From contig JAJEHD010000013.1 of NCBI GenBank assembly GCA_022819505.1, positions 124,001 through 188,000 on the forward strand: DNA of 64,000 bases. The letters are read 5' to 3'. Source of the stretch: Acidimicrobiia bacterium. GTDB taxonomy: Bacteria > Actinomycetota > Acidimicrobiia > Acidimicrobiales > Aldehydirespiratoraceae. Under the pieces are notes generated by a model that did no database searches, was not told the origin of the DNA, and was given only the letters and a program-made list of their open reading frames with translations. Shown here one piece after another: positions 9,800 through 17,520 of the stretch; position 1 is the first letter of the stretch; the number at the start of each line of letters is the position of its first letter. Position numbers and translations under genes: made by a program.

Positions 9800-10255
9800 G
9801 TGGTCGATCAGGCAACCCAGCGCACCACCATCATGGCCTCGCCCGAGCGCTGCTACCGCGCGGCCACCGACTTCGAGCAGTACCCGCGATGGGCGCACGA
9901 CATCAAGGAGGCGAAGATCGTCGCTCGGGACCGCGACGGTCGAGCCGTCGACGTGGAGTACCGGGTCACTGCCATGGGCCGGTCCACGACGTACACGCTC
10001 AGATACTTCTACGGCTCGGACCCTCTGCGCCTGGCCTGGAGGCTCCAGCGGGGAGATGCCACCACCAGGCTCGACGGCGAGTACGAGTTCGTGCCCGTTC
10101 CCGGGGAGACCGACGTCACCGAGGTGACCTACCAGCTCGCGGTGGAATTGGCGGTGCCCCTGCCGGGCTTCGTGAAGCGGCGGGCCGAGTCGCGCATAAT
10201 GCACACCGCGCTGGACGAGTTGAAGGGCTACGTGGAAGCGGGCGCCCGAATCTGA
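9800..10255 (+). CDS. SRPBCC / START-like lipid-binding protein
   Basis: Small protein of the polyketide cyclase/dehydrase or coenzyme-Q-binding Coq10-like START group, about 151 residues. The N-terminal TIMASPERCYRAATDFEQYPRWA is the usual first strand and helices of the fold, and the C-terminal helix is amphipathic. These proteins bind a hydrophobic ligand. The start is uncertain: TTG at 9791 lies only two bases after the GAGGAG site, GTG at 9800 eleven bases after it. It precedes the ROK kinase by 19 bases and probably shares its transcript. Confidence 0.78.
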   Translation: MVDQATQRTTIMASPERCYRAATDFEQYPRWAHDIKEAKIVARDRDGRAVDVEYRVTAMGRSTTYTLRYFYGSDPLRLAWRLQRGDATTRLDGEYEFVPVPGETDVTEVTYQLAVELAVPLPGFVKRRAESRIMHTALDELKGYVEAGARI

Positions 10256-10274
10256 GCGGGAGCAGCTGAGCATC

Positions 10275-11216
10275 ATGTATTGCGGCTTGGATATCGGTGG
10301 AACCAAGGTGCTCGGCGTGGCCGTCCACCCCAGCGACCCCACCACGCCCGTCGCAGTGCGACGAGACGCCACCACAGCCGACAGCGAGGCGTTGGTCGAG
10401 ACGATCACGCGGATGGTCGCCGGCCTCGAGGCCGAGTGCGGCACTGCGTTCTCGGCGGTCGGAGTGGGCATCGCCGGGCTCGTCAACTCCGACGGGGTGC
10501 TCAAGTACTCGCCCAACATCGACGGCGTTCTGGACCTCGACCTGCGCAGGCGCCTGCGGGCCGAGTGGCGACGACCGGTGGTGGTCGAGAACGAGGCCAC
10601 GGCCGCGGCGTGGGCCGAGTCGCTCCATGGAGCGGCGAGGGGCTCACGCCATGTCGCCCTGGTCGCGCTGGGCACCGGTCTGGGAACCGGATTCGTGTTC
10701 GACGGGAGGCTCTACCGGGGTTGGAACGGCTTCGCGGGCGAGTCGGGCCACATGACGATCGAGATGTCGGGACCCGAGCACGTCACCGGTTCGCCCGGCC
10801 CCTGGGAGTACTACGCGTCCGGGACCGGCCTCGGTCGCCTTGCCCGCCACGCCGCCGCCAGAGGCGACTTCGACAGCGCCATCGACAAGGCCGGCTCGGT
10901 TAGCGCCATCCGGGGTGAGCATCTCCACGCGCTGGTCACCAAGGGCGACCCGGACGCGCTGGCCGTCCTGGACGAGTTCTGCCGCCGCGCCGCGGTGGGC
11001 GTGGCCAACCTCGTGCACGTGCTCGACCCCGAGGTCATCGTGATCGCGGGCGGTCTGATCGATATCGGCGAGCCCCTCGTGCGGGGCATGGAGGCGTGGA
11101 CTCACCGCCTGGTGCTCGGCGGCGACCAGCGGCGGAGGGTGCAGATCGTGCCGGCGCGGTTCGGTAGCCAGGCCGGCGCCATTGGAGCGGCCCTGCTCGC
11201 CTCGGAAGCGCCGTGA
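10275..11216 (+). CDS. ROK-family sugar kinase (glucokinase-like) without the zinc-cysteine motif
   Basis: ATP-dependent hexokinase-type protein of the ROK family, 313 residues, probably phosphorylating glucose. The phosphate-binding DIGGTKVLGVAV starts at residue 5, VVVENEATAAAWAE holds the catalytic region, and ALGTGLGTGFVFDG the second phosphate loop. The usual ROK zinc site (CxCGxxGCxE) is absent: the equivalent stretch reads HVTGSPGPWEYYASG with no cysteine, while GESGHM just before it is kept. The gene overlaps pfkA by four bases, consistent with a two-step entry into glycolysis (glucose to G6P, then F6P to FBP). Confidence 0.85.
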   Translation: MYCGLDIGGTKVLGVAVHPSDPTTPVAVRRDATTADSEALVETITRMVAGLEAECGTAFSAVGVGIAGLVNSDGVLKYSPNIDGVLDLDLRRRLRAEWRRPVVVENEATAAAWAESLHGAARGSRHVALVALGTGLGTGFVFDGRLYRGWNGFAGESGHMTIEMSGPEHVTGSPGPWEYYASGTGLGRLARHAAARGDFDSAIDKAGSVSAIRGEHLHALVTKGDPDALAVLDEFCRRAAVGVANLVHVLDPEVIVIAGGLIDIGEPLVRGMEAWTHRLVLGGDQRRRVQIVPARFGSQAGAIGAALLASEAP

Positions 11217-12244
11217 TGCGGGTCGGGATCCTCACGGGCGGCGGCGACTGCCCCGGTCTCAACGCAGTGATCCGGGCGGTGGTGCGCAAGGCCGAACGCC
11301 ACTACGGCGACGAGGTCATCGGCTTCCGCGACGGGTGGCGGGGTGTGGTGGACAACCAGTGGATCCCGCTCGACGTGGAGTCCTGCCGGGGTCTGCTGCC
11401 GAGGGGAGGCACCGTGCTCGGCACCTCGCGCCACACCCCCTTCAGCCTCCCCGACGGCATGGCCGCCGCGACCAAGACCATGCGCACGCTGGCGCTGGAC
11501 GCGCTCATAGCCATAGGCGGCGAGGGCACGCTGTCTTGCGCGTGCGAGATGTCCGATCGCGGCTTCGACGTGGTCGGGATTCCCAAGACGATCGACAACG
11601 ACGTAGGTATGACCGAACGGACCTTCGGGTTCGACACCGCCATAACCGTCGCTACCGACGCCATCGATCGCCTCCACACCACCGCAGAGAGCCACGAGCG
11701 GGTCATCTTCGTGGAGGTGATGGGGCGCAATGTGGGCCATATCGCCACTTGGGCCGGGATCGCGGGGGGTGCCGCCTTCATTCTCGTGCCCGAGGAGCCC
11801 TTCGATCTCGACGACCTGTGCGCGGCGTTGCTGCGGCGCCAGCGCAGAGGCCGCTTCGCATCGATTGTGGTGGTGGCCGAAGGTGCCCGGCCCCGGCCCG
11901 GCACGTTCGAGGTGGCCGAACCCCCGGTCGACGCCTATGGGCACAAGCGTCTGGGCGGGATCGCCAACGTCATCGCGGCGGAGGTGGAGGCTCGCACCGG
12001 GCTCGAGACCCGCGTCACGATCCTCGGACATGTCCAGCGCGGCGGCACGCCCACACCGTCGGACCGGGTGCTGGCCACCCGCTTCGGGGTGGCCGCCATC
12101 GACGCGGTCCATGACGGTGCCTTCGGGCAGATGGTGGCGCTGCGCAACGGCGCCATCGAGCGGGTCTGTTTGCGGGACGCGACCGCGAAGCTCAAGCCGG
12201 TGAGCGACGACCTGCTTGACGTGGCCCGCACATTCTTCTCCTGA
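11213..12244 (+). CDS. pfkA: 6-phosphofructokinase
   Basis: Phosphorylates fructose 6-phosphate in glycolysis. 343 residues. Motifs: GILTGGGDCPGLNAVIR at the N-terminus, AIGGEGTL (nucleotide site), the catalytic PKTIDNDVGMTERTFGFDTA, and VMGRNVGHIA with GHVQRGGTP. Gly at the position equivalent to residue 104 of the E. coli enzyme favours ATP, whereas Lys in PKTIDND (Gly in E. coli) is the residue found in PPi-dependent and actinobacterial group III enzymes; ATP use is more likely, but the donor needs an assay. The ATG overlaps the ROK kinase stop, so the two are translationally coupled. Confidence 0.93.
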   Translation: MMRVGILTGGGDCPGLNAVIRAVVRKAERHYGDEVIGFRDGWRGVVDNQWIPLDVESCRGLLPRGGTVLGTSRHTPFSLPDGMAAATKTMRTLALDALIAIGGEGTLSCACEMSDRGFDVVGIPKTIDNDVGMTERTFGFDTAITVATDAIDRLHTTAESHERVIFVEVMGRNVGHIATWAGIAGGAAFILVPEEPFDLDDLCAALLRRQRRGRFASIVVVAEGARPRPGTFEVAEPPVDAYGHKRLGGIANVIAAEVEARTGLETRVTILGHVQRGGTPTPSDRVLATRFGVAAIDAVHDGAFGQMVALRNGAIERVCLRDATAKLKPVSDDLLDVARTFFS

Positions 12245-12276
12245 CCCCCCGTTACGCCCGACGGCTCAGAGCGTCC

Positions 12277-12396
12277 GCGAATAGGTGAGAGCCTGCCGCG
12301 TCGCAGCGGTGTCATTCCCGCTCTTGTTCGCTGCGCTCACGGGCCGCTCGGGCCACGGCCTCGCGCCGTATGGGCCGCGTTGTCTCGCCTATTCGC
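12277..12396. repeat. Dispersed ~120-bp palindrome-bounded element, copy A
   Basis: Lies between convergent pfkA and the GerMN lipoprotein gene. The ends are inverted repeats of 14 bp (GCGAATAGGTGAGA and TCTCGCCTATTCGC, one difference). The minus strand reads through a 44-base core that matches copy B (44932-45052) with one difference; the core begins CCGTGGCCCGAGCGGCCCGT. A small hairpin is predicted on each side of the core. No coding content is credible. The element could be a structured RNA, a REP/REPIN-like palindrome or a non-autonomous mobile element. I do not recognise the family. Confidence 0.7.
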
Positions 12397-12429
12397 TCGG
12401 CCTCTTGGGGACCGCACGGCGGCGAGGTC

Positions 12430-13119
12430 TCAGGTTTCGTCGATGTCGGGCGACGTGGTGGTCGTCGGGGCGAAGTCGGGCTGGAACTGCTCGTAAGCGC
12501 TGGTGCGCAGGATCGACCCGGGCTCGGCGTCGGCGTCGCTGGTCGGGACGGACACCGCTACCCCGTCCAGCAGGATCCGGACCCCGTCGACGCCCTCGGT
12601 CGCTGCGGCGGTGAACACGAGCTGGGCCGCCGCGAACCGTAGCTCGTCGGCCGAGGGCGCCGAGTCCTCACCCTCCGGGGACGGATGCACGATGTCGACG
12701 GTGGCCACGCCGTCGATGACGGTGGCGCTCAGGATCTCGAACAGCTCCAGAGTGTTGAAGTACCCGGCGTCGGATTCCTCGACCGAGGTGGCCTCCCCGA
12801 ACAACGTGGCCAGCACATCGCCGAGAGTGGCGTTGCGGTCCACCTGGCGCTCCACCTCGACCACGATCGTGCGCTCGATGTCCTGCGGGTTGGTCAGAAG
12901 GTAGACGGTTCGAGCCTCTGTGAGGGGTGCGGGGACAGTGGTGGTGGTAGTGGCCGTGAACCCGGGTCTGAGCGTCTCGGGAAGGTCCTCGGGATCGATT
13001 GCCTGCGCGTTCTCGTCGGTGGGAAGACCGCAGCCGCCGGCCGCGGCCGCGGCAAACAACGCGGCGACCAGACAGCCGGTGGCCGCGCGCCGGCGACGGA
13101 GCAGGGGAGGCAGCCTCAC
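12430..13119 (-). CDS. GerMN-domain lipoprotein (LpqB-like, short)
   Basis: 229 residues. A basic start and a hydrophobic run lead to a cysteine at about residue 30 (AAAAAGGCG), a degenerate lipobox, so the protein is probably exported and lipid-anchored. A Thr-rich linker follows, then a single GerMN (sporulation/germination) domain with VYLLTNPQDIERTIVVEVER and FNTLELFEILSATVIDGVATVDI. Gene order after a kinase and regulator mirrors mtrA-mtrB-lpqB, but mycobacterial LpqB is much longer, with a beta-propeller that is absent here. Its ATG overlaps the kinase stop (ATGA), which supports a joint role in envelope signalling. Confidence 0.82.
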   Translation of the reverse strand: MRLPPLLRRRRAATGCLVAALFAAAAAGGCGLPTDENAQAIDPEDLPETLRPGFTATTTTTVPAPLTEARTVYLLTNPQDIERTIVVEVERQVDRNATLGDVLATLFGEATSVEESDAGYFNTLELFEILSATVIDGVATVDIVHPSPEGEDSAPSADELRFAAAQLVFTAAATEGVDGVRILLDGVAVSVPTSDADAEPGSILRTSAYEQFQPDFAPTTTTSPDIDET

Positions 13120-14570
13120 GGTGCCGAGGTGTACTCCCTCTCCTCGTCGGGCACCGACACCGGCAGCTCGACCACGAAGCGGGCGCCGGGGGTCGAGCCC
13201 GGGCGGTCCTCCACCCAGACCCGCCCGCCGTGCAGCCCGACATGCTCGGCCACCAGGGCCAGTCCCAGCCCGGATCCCGAGTCGCGACCCCGCCGCCCGC
13301 CGGCCCGGCCGCGGTGGAACCGGTCGAAGATCAGCTCACGCTCCGCGGGGATCACCCCCGGGCCGTTGTCCTCGACGCCCAACTGCACCAGGCCGTCCAC
13401 GCGCTCGAGGCTGACGACGACCTCCCCGTCGCCGTACTTGGAGGCGTTCTCGACCAGGTTCGACACCACCCGACCCAGGCGGCGCTTGTCGGCCATCAAC
13501 ACGGTGTCCTCCATGCCGTAAGCCGCTTCGAAGTCGACCTCCGCGGTCGAGTCGAGGCCGAACTGGAAGATGGCGTGCTGGACGAACTCCACGATGTGCA
13601 CCTCCTCGGCCTCGAGGTCGGCGGTGCCCACGTCGTACCGGTTGATCTCCAACAGGTCCTCCACCAGCCGCCGGAAACGGGCGATGTCGTCGCTTAGCAG
13701 GTCCAGCGCCGTGCGGCCGCGCTCGCCCAGCTCGTCGGCCATGTTGTAGAGCACCTCCACCGACGCAGTGAGCGTCATGAGCGGTGATCTCAGCTCGTGG
13801 CTGACCTCGGACGCGAATCGGGCGTCACGGGCGATCCTCTCCTCCAGGGCCCGGGCCATCTCGTTGAACGAGGCGGTCAACGAAGCCAGGTCCGCGTCGT
13901 CGGGTGGCGTCAGGCGGGTGTCGAGGGCGCCCGCGGCCAGCGCCTCGGCCGCCGTCCGCACCTTGAACAGCGGGTTGAGCAGCCGGCCCGCGGCCCACCA
14001 CCCGACGGCGGCTGCGAACACGGTGGTGACCGCGGCCACGCCGAAGAGGATGATGGCCAGCGTGTCCAGGGTCTCCTCGATGTCGTCGAGGGGAGCGGCC
14101 TCGAAGTAGATCGCGTTCGTCGGGGTGCCCGGTATGGGGACGCCGGACACGATGGCGGTGCTGACCCCGATCGTGGTGCGCATCCGCGCCGGGATCCCCG
14201 ACTCGACCAGTTCCAGCAGCGAGGCGGGCACCGCCTCCCGGTTGAACACCAGCGGGTCGGCCGATGTCCACTCATCGCCGACCCGCAGCAGCGGGAACGT
14301 GCCCGAGGTCTGCCTCAGCCGCTCGACGATGGCCCGGCGACCCTCGTCGTCGGTCTCGGCGGTGAGCTCGTTGCGGACCCGCCGGCCGTTGTTGGCGAAC
14401 ACCGAGAAAGCGGTATCGTCGCGCTCCTCCAGCAGGTTCTGCCGGGCCAGGGCCAGAGTGGCGAACGAGATCGTGGAGGCCAGCAGCAGCCCGCCCACCG
14501 CGAACGCCGCGGTGATGCGGCGCCGGAGTCCCCGGCGGGCGAAGAATGGCACGAAGGTCGGGCGCCGCAC
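13116..14570 (-). CDS. Membrane sensor histidine kinase, MtrB-like
   Basis: About 484 residues. Order: a transmembrane segment (ITAAFAVGGLLLASTISF), an extracytoplasmic domain of about 130 residues, a second membrane segment (LAIILFGVAAVTTVFAAAVG), a HAMP linker, HisKA with the phospho-accepting His in SEVSHELRSP near residue 257, and a HATPase domain with NLVENASKYG, GVEDNGPGV and SGSGLGLALV. It would autophosphorylate and pass phosphate to the upstream response regulator. The start is placed at GTG 14570, just after the regulator stop; longer forms would overlap that gene heavily. The arrangement with the GerMN lipoprotein resembles MtrB. Confidence 0.9.
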   Translation of the reverse strand: MRRPTFVPFFARRGLRRRITAAFAVGGLLLASTISFATLALARQNLLEERDDTAFSVFANNGRRVRNELTAETDDEGRRAIVERLRQTSGTFPLLRVGDEWTSADPLVFNREAVPASLLELVESGIPARMRTTIGVSTAIVSGVPIPGTPTNAIYFEAAPLDDIEETLDTLAIILFGVAAVTTVFAAAVGWWAAGRLLNPLFKVRTAAEALAAGALDTRLTPPDDADLASLTASFNEMARALEERIARDARFASEVSHELRSPLMTLTASVEVLYNMADELGERGRTALDLLSDDIARFRRLVEDLLEINRYDVGTADLEAEEVHIVEFVQHAIFQFGLDSTAEVDFEAAYGMEDTVLMADKRRLGRVVSNLVENASKYGDGEVVVSLERVDGLVQLGVEDNGPGVIPAERELIFDRFHRGRAGGRRGRDSGSGLGLALVAEHVGLHGGRVWVEDRPGSTPGARFVVELPVSVPDEEREYTSAP

Positions 14571-14584
14571 CTGGTATCCGGCCT

Positions 14585-15265
14585 CTAGGGCACGAGCTTG
14601 TAGCCGAGCCCCCGTACGGTCACCACATGGCGGGGGTTGGCCGGGTCGGGCTCGATCTTGGTGCGGAGCCGGCGGACATGCACGTCCACCAGCCGGCCGT
14701 CGCCGAAGTAGCCGAGACCCCATACCCGCTCCAGCAGAACCTCGCGGCTGAAGATCTTCCCCGGGTTGGAGGCCAGCTCGACCAGCAGGCGGAACTCGGT
14801 CTTGGTGAGGTGGGCCTCGGTGCCCGACACCCGCACAATGCCCGCATCGGGGAGGATTTCAAGGTCGTTGAAGACGATCTCATCGGTGCCGCCGTCCGAA
14901 GCGCGTGCCCTGCGCAGAAGGGCCCTGATGCGGGCCGATAACTCCTTGGGCGCAAAGGGCTTGGTGAGGTAGTCATCGGCCCCCGCCTCGAGCCCGGCGA
15001 CCACATCGTGAGTGTCCGAGCGGGCGGTGATCATCACGATGGGCACATCGCTCGACTTGCGGATGGCCCGGCAGATGTCGAAACCGTCGATGCCGGGCAG
15101 CATTATGTCCACCAGCACCACATCGGCAGGAACGCGGCCGAACGCGATCAGCGCCTCCTCACCTGAGGCGACCTCGTCCACCTCCCAGCCCTCGTCCTCG
15201 AGCGCGAGCCGCAGCGCGGTACGGATCCGCTCGTCGTCCTCCACGGTGAGGATGCGAGTGGTCAT
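14585..15265 (-). CDS. OmpR-family response regulator, MtrA-like
   Basis: 226 residues. Receiver domain with acidic pocket VEDDE, phospho-acceptor Asp53 in VLVDIMLPG and Lys in DYLTKPF, followed by a winged-helix DNA-binding domain ending VDVHVRRLRTKIE and VTVRGLGYKLVP. It is the partner of the kinase encoded next. ATG 15265 overlaps the stop of a small membrane-protein gene upstream. By analogy with MtrA it may control cell-wall or division genes; that is inference from gene order only. Confidence 0.92.
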   Translation of the reverse strand: MTTRILTVEDDERIRTALRLALEDEGWEVDEVASGEEALIAFGRVPADVVLVDIMLPGIDGFDICRAIRKSSDVPIVMITARSDTHDVVAGLEAGADDYLTKPFAPKELSARIRALLRRARASDGGTDEIVFNDLEILPDAGIVRVSGTEAHLTKTEFRLLVELASNPGKIFSREVLLERVWGLGYFGDGRLVDVHVRRLRTKIEPDPANPRHVVTVRGLGYKLVP

Positions 15266-15582
15266 CGCCGGTGCCGCCTCCCGGGGCGACCCTGGCCGGC
15301 AGCCGGGTCGGCCGTGACCGCAGGCTGCTGGGCCCGCCACTCGACGGCGGCCCGGAGGGTCAGCACGGCCACGATCCCCGTCCCGACCGCGGCGCCGACG
15401 GCTGTGCCCAGCCCGACGAGCCCTGCGGTGGTGGTGCAGCCGTCGTCGCAGCTCAAGTCCATCACCGCGAAGCCGATCAGGCCCCCGCAGACCCCGGCCA
15501 CGATGATGGCCGAGAACGCCAGCACCCGGGCAAGCAGCGAGGGCGACGAGTCCGGCGGCACGGCAGGTGGTTGGTCCAGCAC
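15262..15582 (-). CDS. Small two-span membrane protein, first gene of the two-component operon
   Basis: 106 residues from a GTG start. Two hydrophobic segments are visible: LLARVLAFSAIIVAGVCGGL and LVGLGTAVGAAVGTGIVAVL. Between them lies a short loop with two cysteines (LSCDDGCTTT) that could form a disulphide outside the membrane. Its stop overlaps the regulator start by four bases, so it is coupled to the two-component genes and may be an accessory factor for the kinase (inference). No family recognised. Confidence 0.6.
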   Translation of the reverse strand: MLDQPPAVPPDSSPSLLARVLAFSAIIVAGVCGGLIGFAVMDLSCDDGCTTTAGLVGLGTAVGAAVGTGIVAVLTLRAAVEWRAQQPAVTADPAAGQGRPGRRHRR

Positions 15583-15699
15583 CGACTAGAGCGTACCCAA
15601 CCACCTCCCGCGCCTGCCGTGCGGCCGCAATACAGCGAACCGTGTCGTCGAGCGCTGGCAGACTGGGAGGATGCCGGGAGGCCGAGCGCGGGAAGGCCC

Positions 15700-17004
15700 G
15701 TGACCACCGAGACCAGAGGACGCCCGCCGGACGGGACCGTCGGCTTCCTACATGTGGACATGGACGCCTTCTACGCCGCGGTGGAGATACGGCGCCGCCC
15801 CGAGCTACGGGGCAAGCCGGTCGTGGTGGGCGGAACCGGCAGCCGGGGGGTTGTGGCCGCAGCCAGCTACGAGGCCCGCTACTTCGGCATCCACTCGGCC
15901 ATGCCGTCGGTCCGGGCACGCCGGCTGTGCCCCCACGCGGTGTTCCTGCCCGGCGACCACTCCCACTACGCCGAGGTGTCGGCGCGGGTGATGACCGTCC
16001 TTCGCGACGTCACCCCGCTGGTCGAGCCACTCTCGCTGGACGAGGCCTTCCTGGACGTCCGGGGAGTAGCCCGCCTGCTGGGCCCGGCCCCCGAACTGGC
16101 CGCCAGCATCCGCGCCCGGATCCTGGAGCAGGAGCAGCTCACCTGCTCGGTCGGGGTGGCCTCCACCAAGTTCATGGCCAAGCTGGCGACCGAGCGGGCC
16201 AAGCCCAGAGCCGGGCCGTCGGGGCCCGAGCGGGGCCCGGGAGTGTGCGTCGTCGAGGCCGGCACCGAACTGGACTTCCTGCATCCGCTGCCGGTCACGG
16301 CGCTCTTCGGTGTGGGTCCGGCGACGTACCGCCAGCTGCGCCGCCTCGGGATCGAGACGGTCGGCGATCTGGCCTCCCTGCCCGAGTCGGCCGCCGTCTC
16401 CACGCTGGGGGCGGCCGCGGGCCGCCAGCTCCATCAGCTGGCCAACGGCATCGACGACCGGCCGGTGGTCGTGAATCGACTGCCCCGCTCGATCAGCCAC
16501 GAGGAGACCTTCGCCCGGGACCTGCACACCGCCGCCGAGCTCGAAGCCGAGGCCACCCGGCTGGCCGACGCGGTGGCCCGCCGGTTGAGGACCTCCAAGC
16601 TGCAGTCTCGAACCATCACGCTGAAGCTGCGCTTCGGCGATTTCAGGACCATCACCCGCTCGGTCACGCTGCCCGATCCCACCGACGGAAGCCGCGATCT
16701 GGTGGCCGCATCACGCGAGCTCCTCGCCCAGATCGATGTCGCAGCCGGGGTGCGACTCCTGGGAGTGGGCGCGTCGGGGCTGGTGGAGGCCTCGGCCCGG
16801 CAGCTGACGTTCGGACTCGACGCGAGCGGGGACGGACCCGGGGCCAGCGAGGCAGCCGACCGGGTGAGCGACCAGATCAGGGACCGCTTCGGTGCGTCGG
16901 CCATCGGCCCGGCAGCCGCGGTTCGCGAGGGGCGCGGGATTCGATCACCCTCGGACGCGGATCAACGCTGGGGACCAGCCGCCGACGGGTCCGGCCACAG
17001 CTGA
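15700..17004 (+). CDS. dinB: DNA polymerase IV (Y family)
   Basis: Translesion polymerase, 434 residues from GTG 15700 (GGGAAGG site upstream). Motifs: FLHVDMDAFYAAVE with the metal-binding aspartate, ASYEARYFGIHSAMPSVRA, the catalytic EPLSLDEAFLDV, and SVGVASTKFMAKLAT. The little-finger domain follows (HEETFARDL). The C-terminus extends about 50 residues past the little finger and lacks an obvious clamp-binding motif apart from the QLTFGL segment, which fits one loosely. Alternative upstream starts would run into the divergent small membrane-protein gene. Confidence 0.93.
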   Translation: MTTETRGRPPDGTVGFLHVDMDAFYAAVEIRRRPELRGKPVVVGGTGSRGVVAAASYEARYFGIHSAMPSVRARRLCPHAVFLPGDHSHYAEVSARVMTVLRDVTPLVEPLSLDEAFLDVRGVARLLGPAPELAASIRARILEQEQLTCSVGVASTKFMAKLATERAKPRAGPSGPERGPGVCVVEAGTELDFLHPLPVTALFGVGPATYRQLRRLGIETVGDLASLPESAAVSTLGAAAGRQLHQLANGIDDRPVVVNRLPRSISHEETFARDLHTAAELEAEATRLADAVARRLRTSKLQSRTITLKLRFGDFRTITRSVTLPDPTDGSRDLVAASRELLAQIDVAAGVRLLGVGASGLVEASARQLTFGLDASGDGPGASEAADRVSDQIRDRFGASAIGPAAAVREGRGIRSPSDADQRWGPAADGSGHS

Positions 17005-17099
17005 CAAAAAGCTCCTGCCACCACGCAGTCGCCCTCGATTCCGGCTATCGTCGGGGCGAACACGCACAGCTGCGAAGCCAAGGTGCCGGAGGTGATGGC

Positions 17100-17486
17100 G
17101 TGCCGTTGTCGGAGGACGAGCAGCGGATTCTCAGCGAGATCGAGTCGCACCTCTACGAGAGCGACCCGGAACTGGCCCGCGAGGTAGCCGAGACCACGGT
17201 GTACACCCACGCCTTCCGCAACATCAAGTGGGCTGCGCTCGGCCTGCTGGTCGGCATCGTGATCATGGTCTGGCTGCTGTCGGTGTCGTTCCTGCTGTCG
17301 TTCGGCGGATTCCTGGTGATGCTCATCTCGCTCCTCTTCCTCGAGCGCAACGCCCGCCGGGCGGGCCGGGCCGGGCTGGGCCAGATGACCCAGTCGATGC
17401 GGGGCGGGGGATTCCGCCATGTCGTCGGCGGAGCCGGCTCCCGGATGCGGGAACGCTTCGACCGCGACGACCGCAACGGCAACTGA
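17100..17486 (+). CDS. DUF3040 membrane protein
   Basis: 128 residues, GTG start with a well placed GGAGG site 7 nt upstream. It begins PLSEDEQRILSEIESHLYES, the signature of the actinobacterial DUF3040 family, followed by a hydrophobic block of two membrane spans (ALGLLVGIVIMVWLLSV and FLLSFGGFLVMLISLLFL) and a basic, Gly-rich tail. The function of the family is not known. It is often encoded near envelope and division genes in actinobacteria; here it follows dinB. Confidence 0.85.
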   Translation: MPLSEDEQRILSEIESHLYESDPELAREVAETTVYTHAFRNIKWAALGLLVGIVIMVWLLSVSFLLSFGGFLVMLISLLFLERNARRAGRAGLGQMTQSMRGGGFRHVVGGAGSRMRERFDRDDRNGN

Positions 17487-17520
17487 CCCCGCAACGACTG
17501 CGCTCGGGCGCGGCCCCCAG

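Noticed and set aside
12285..12614. Plus-strand frame sharing a FPLLFAALTGRSGHG peptide with a frame near 45000
   Set aside because: The shared peptide simply reflects the repeated non-coding core; the frames around it are unrelated and not gene-like.
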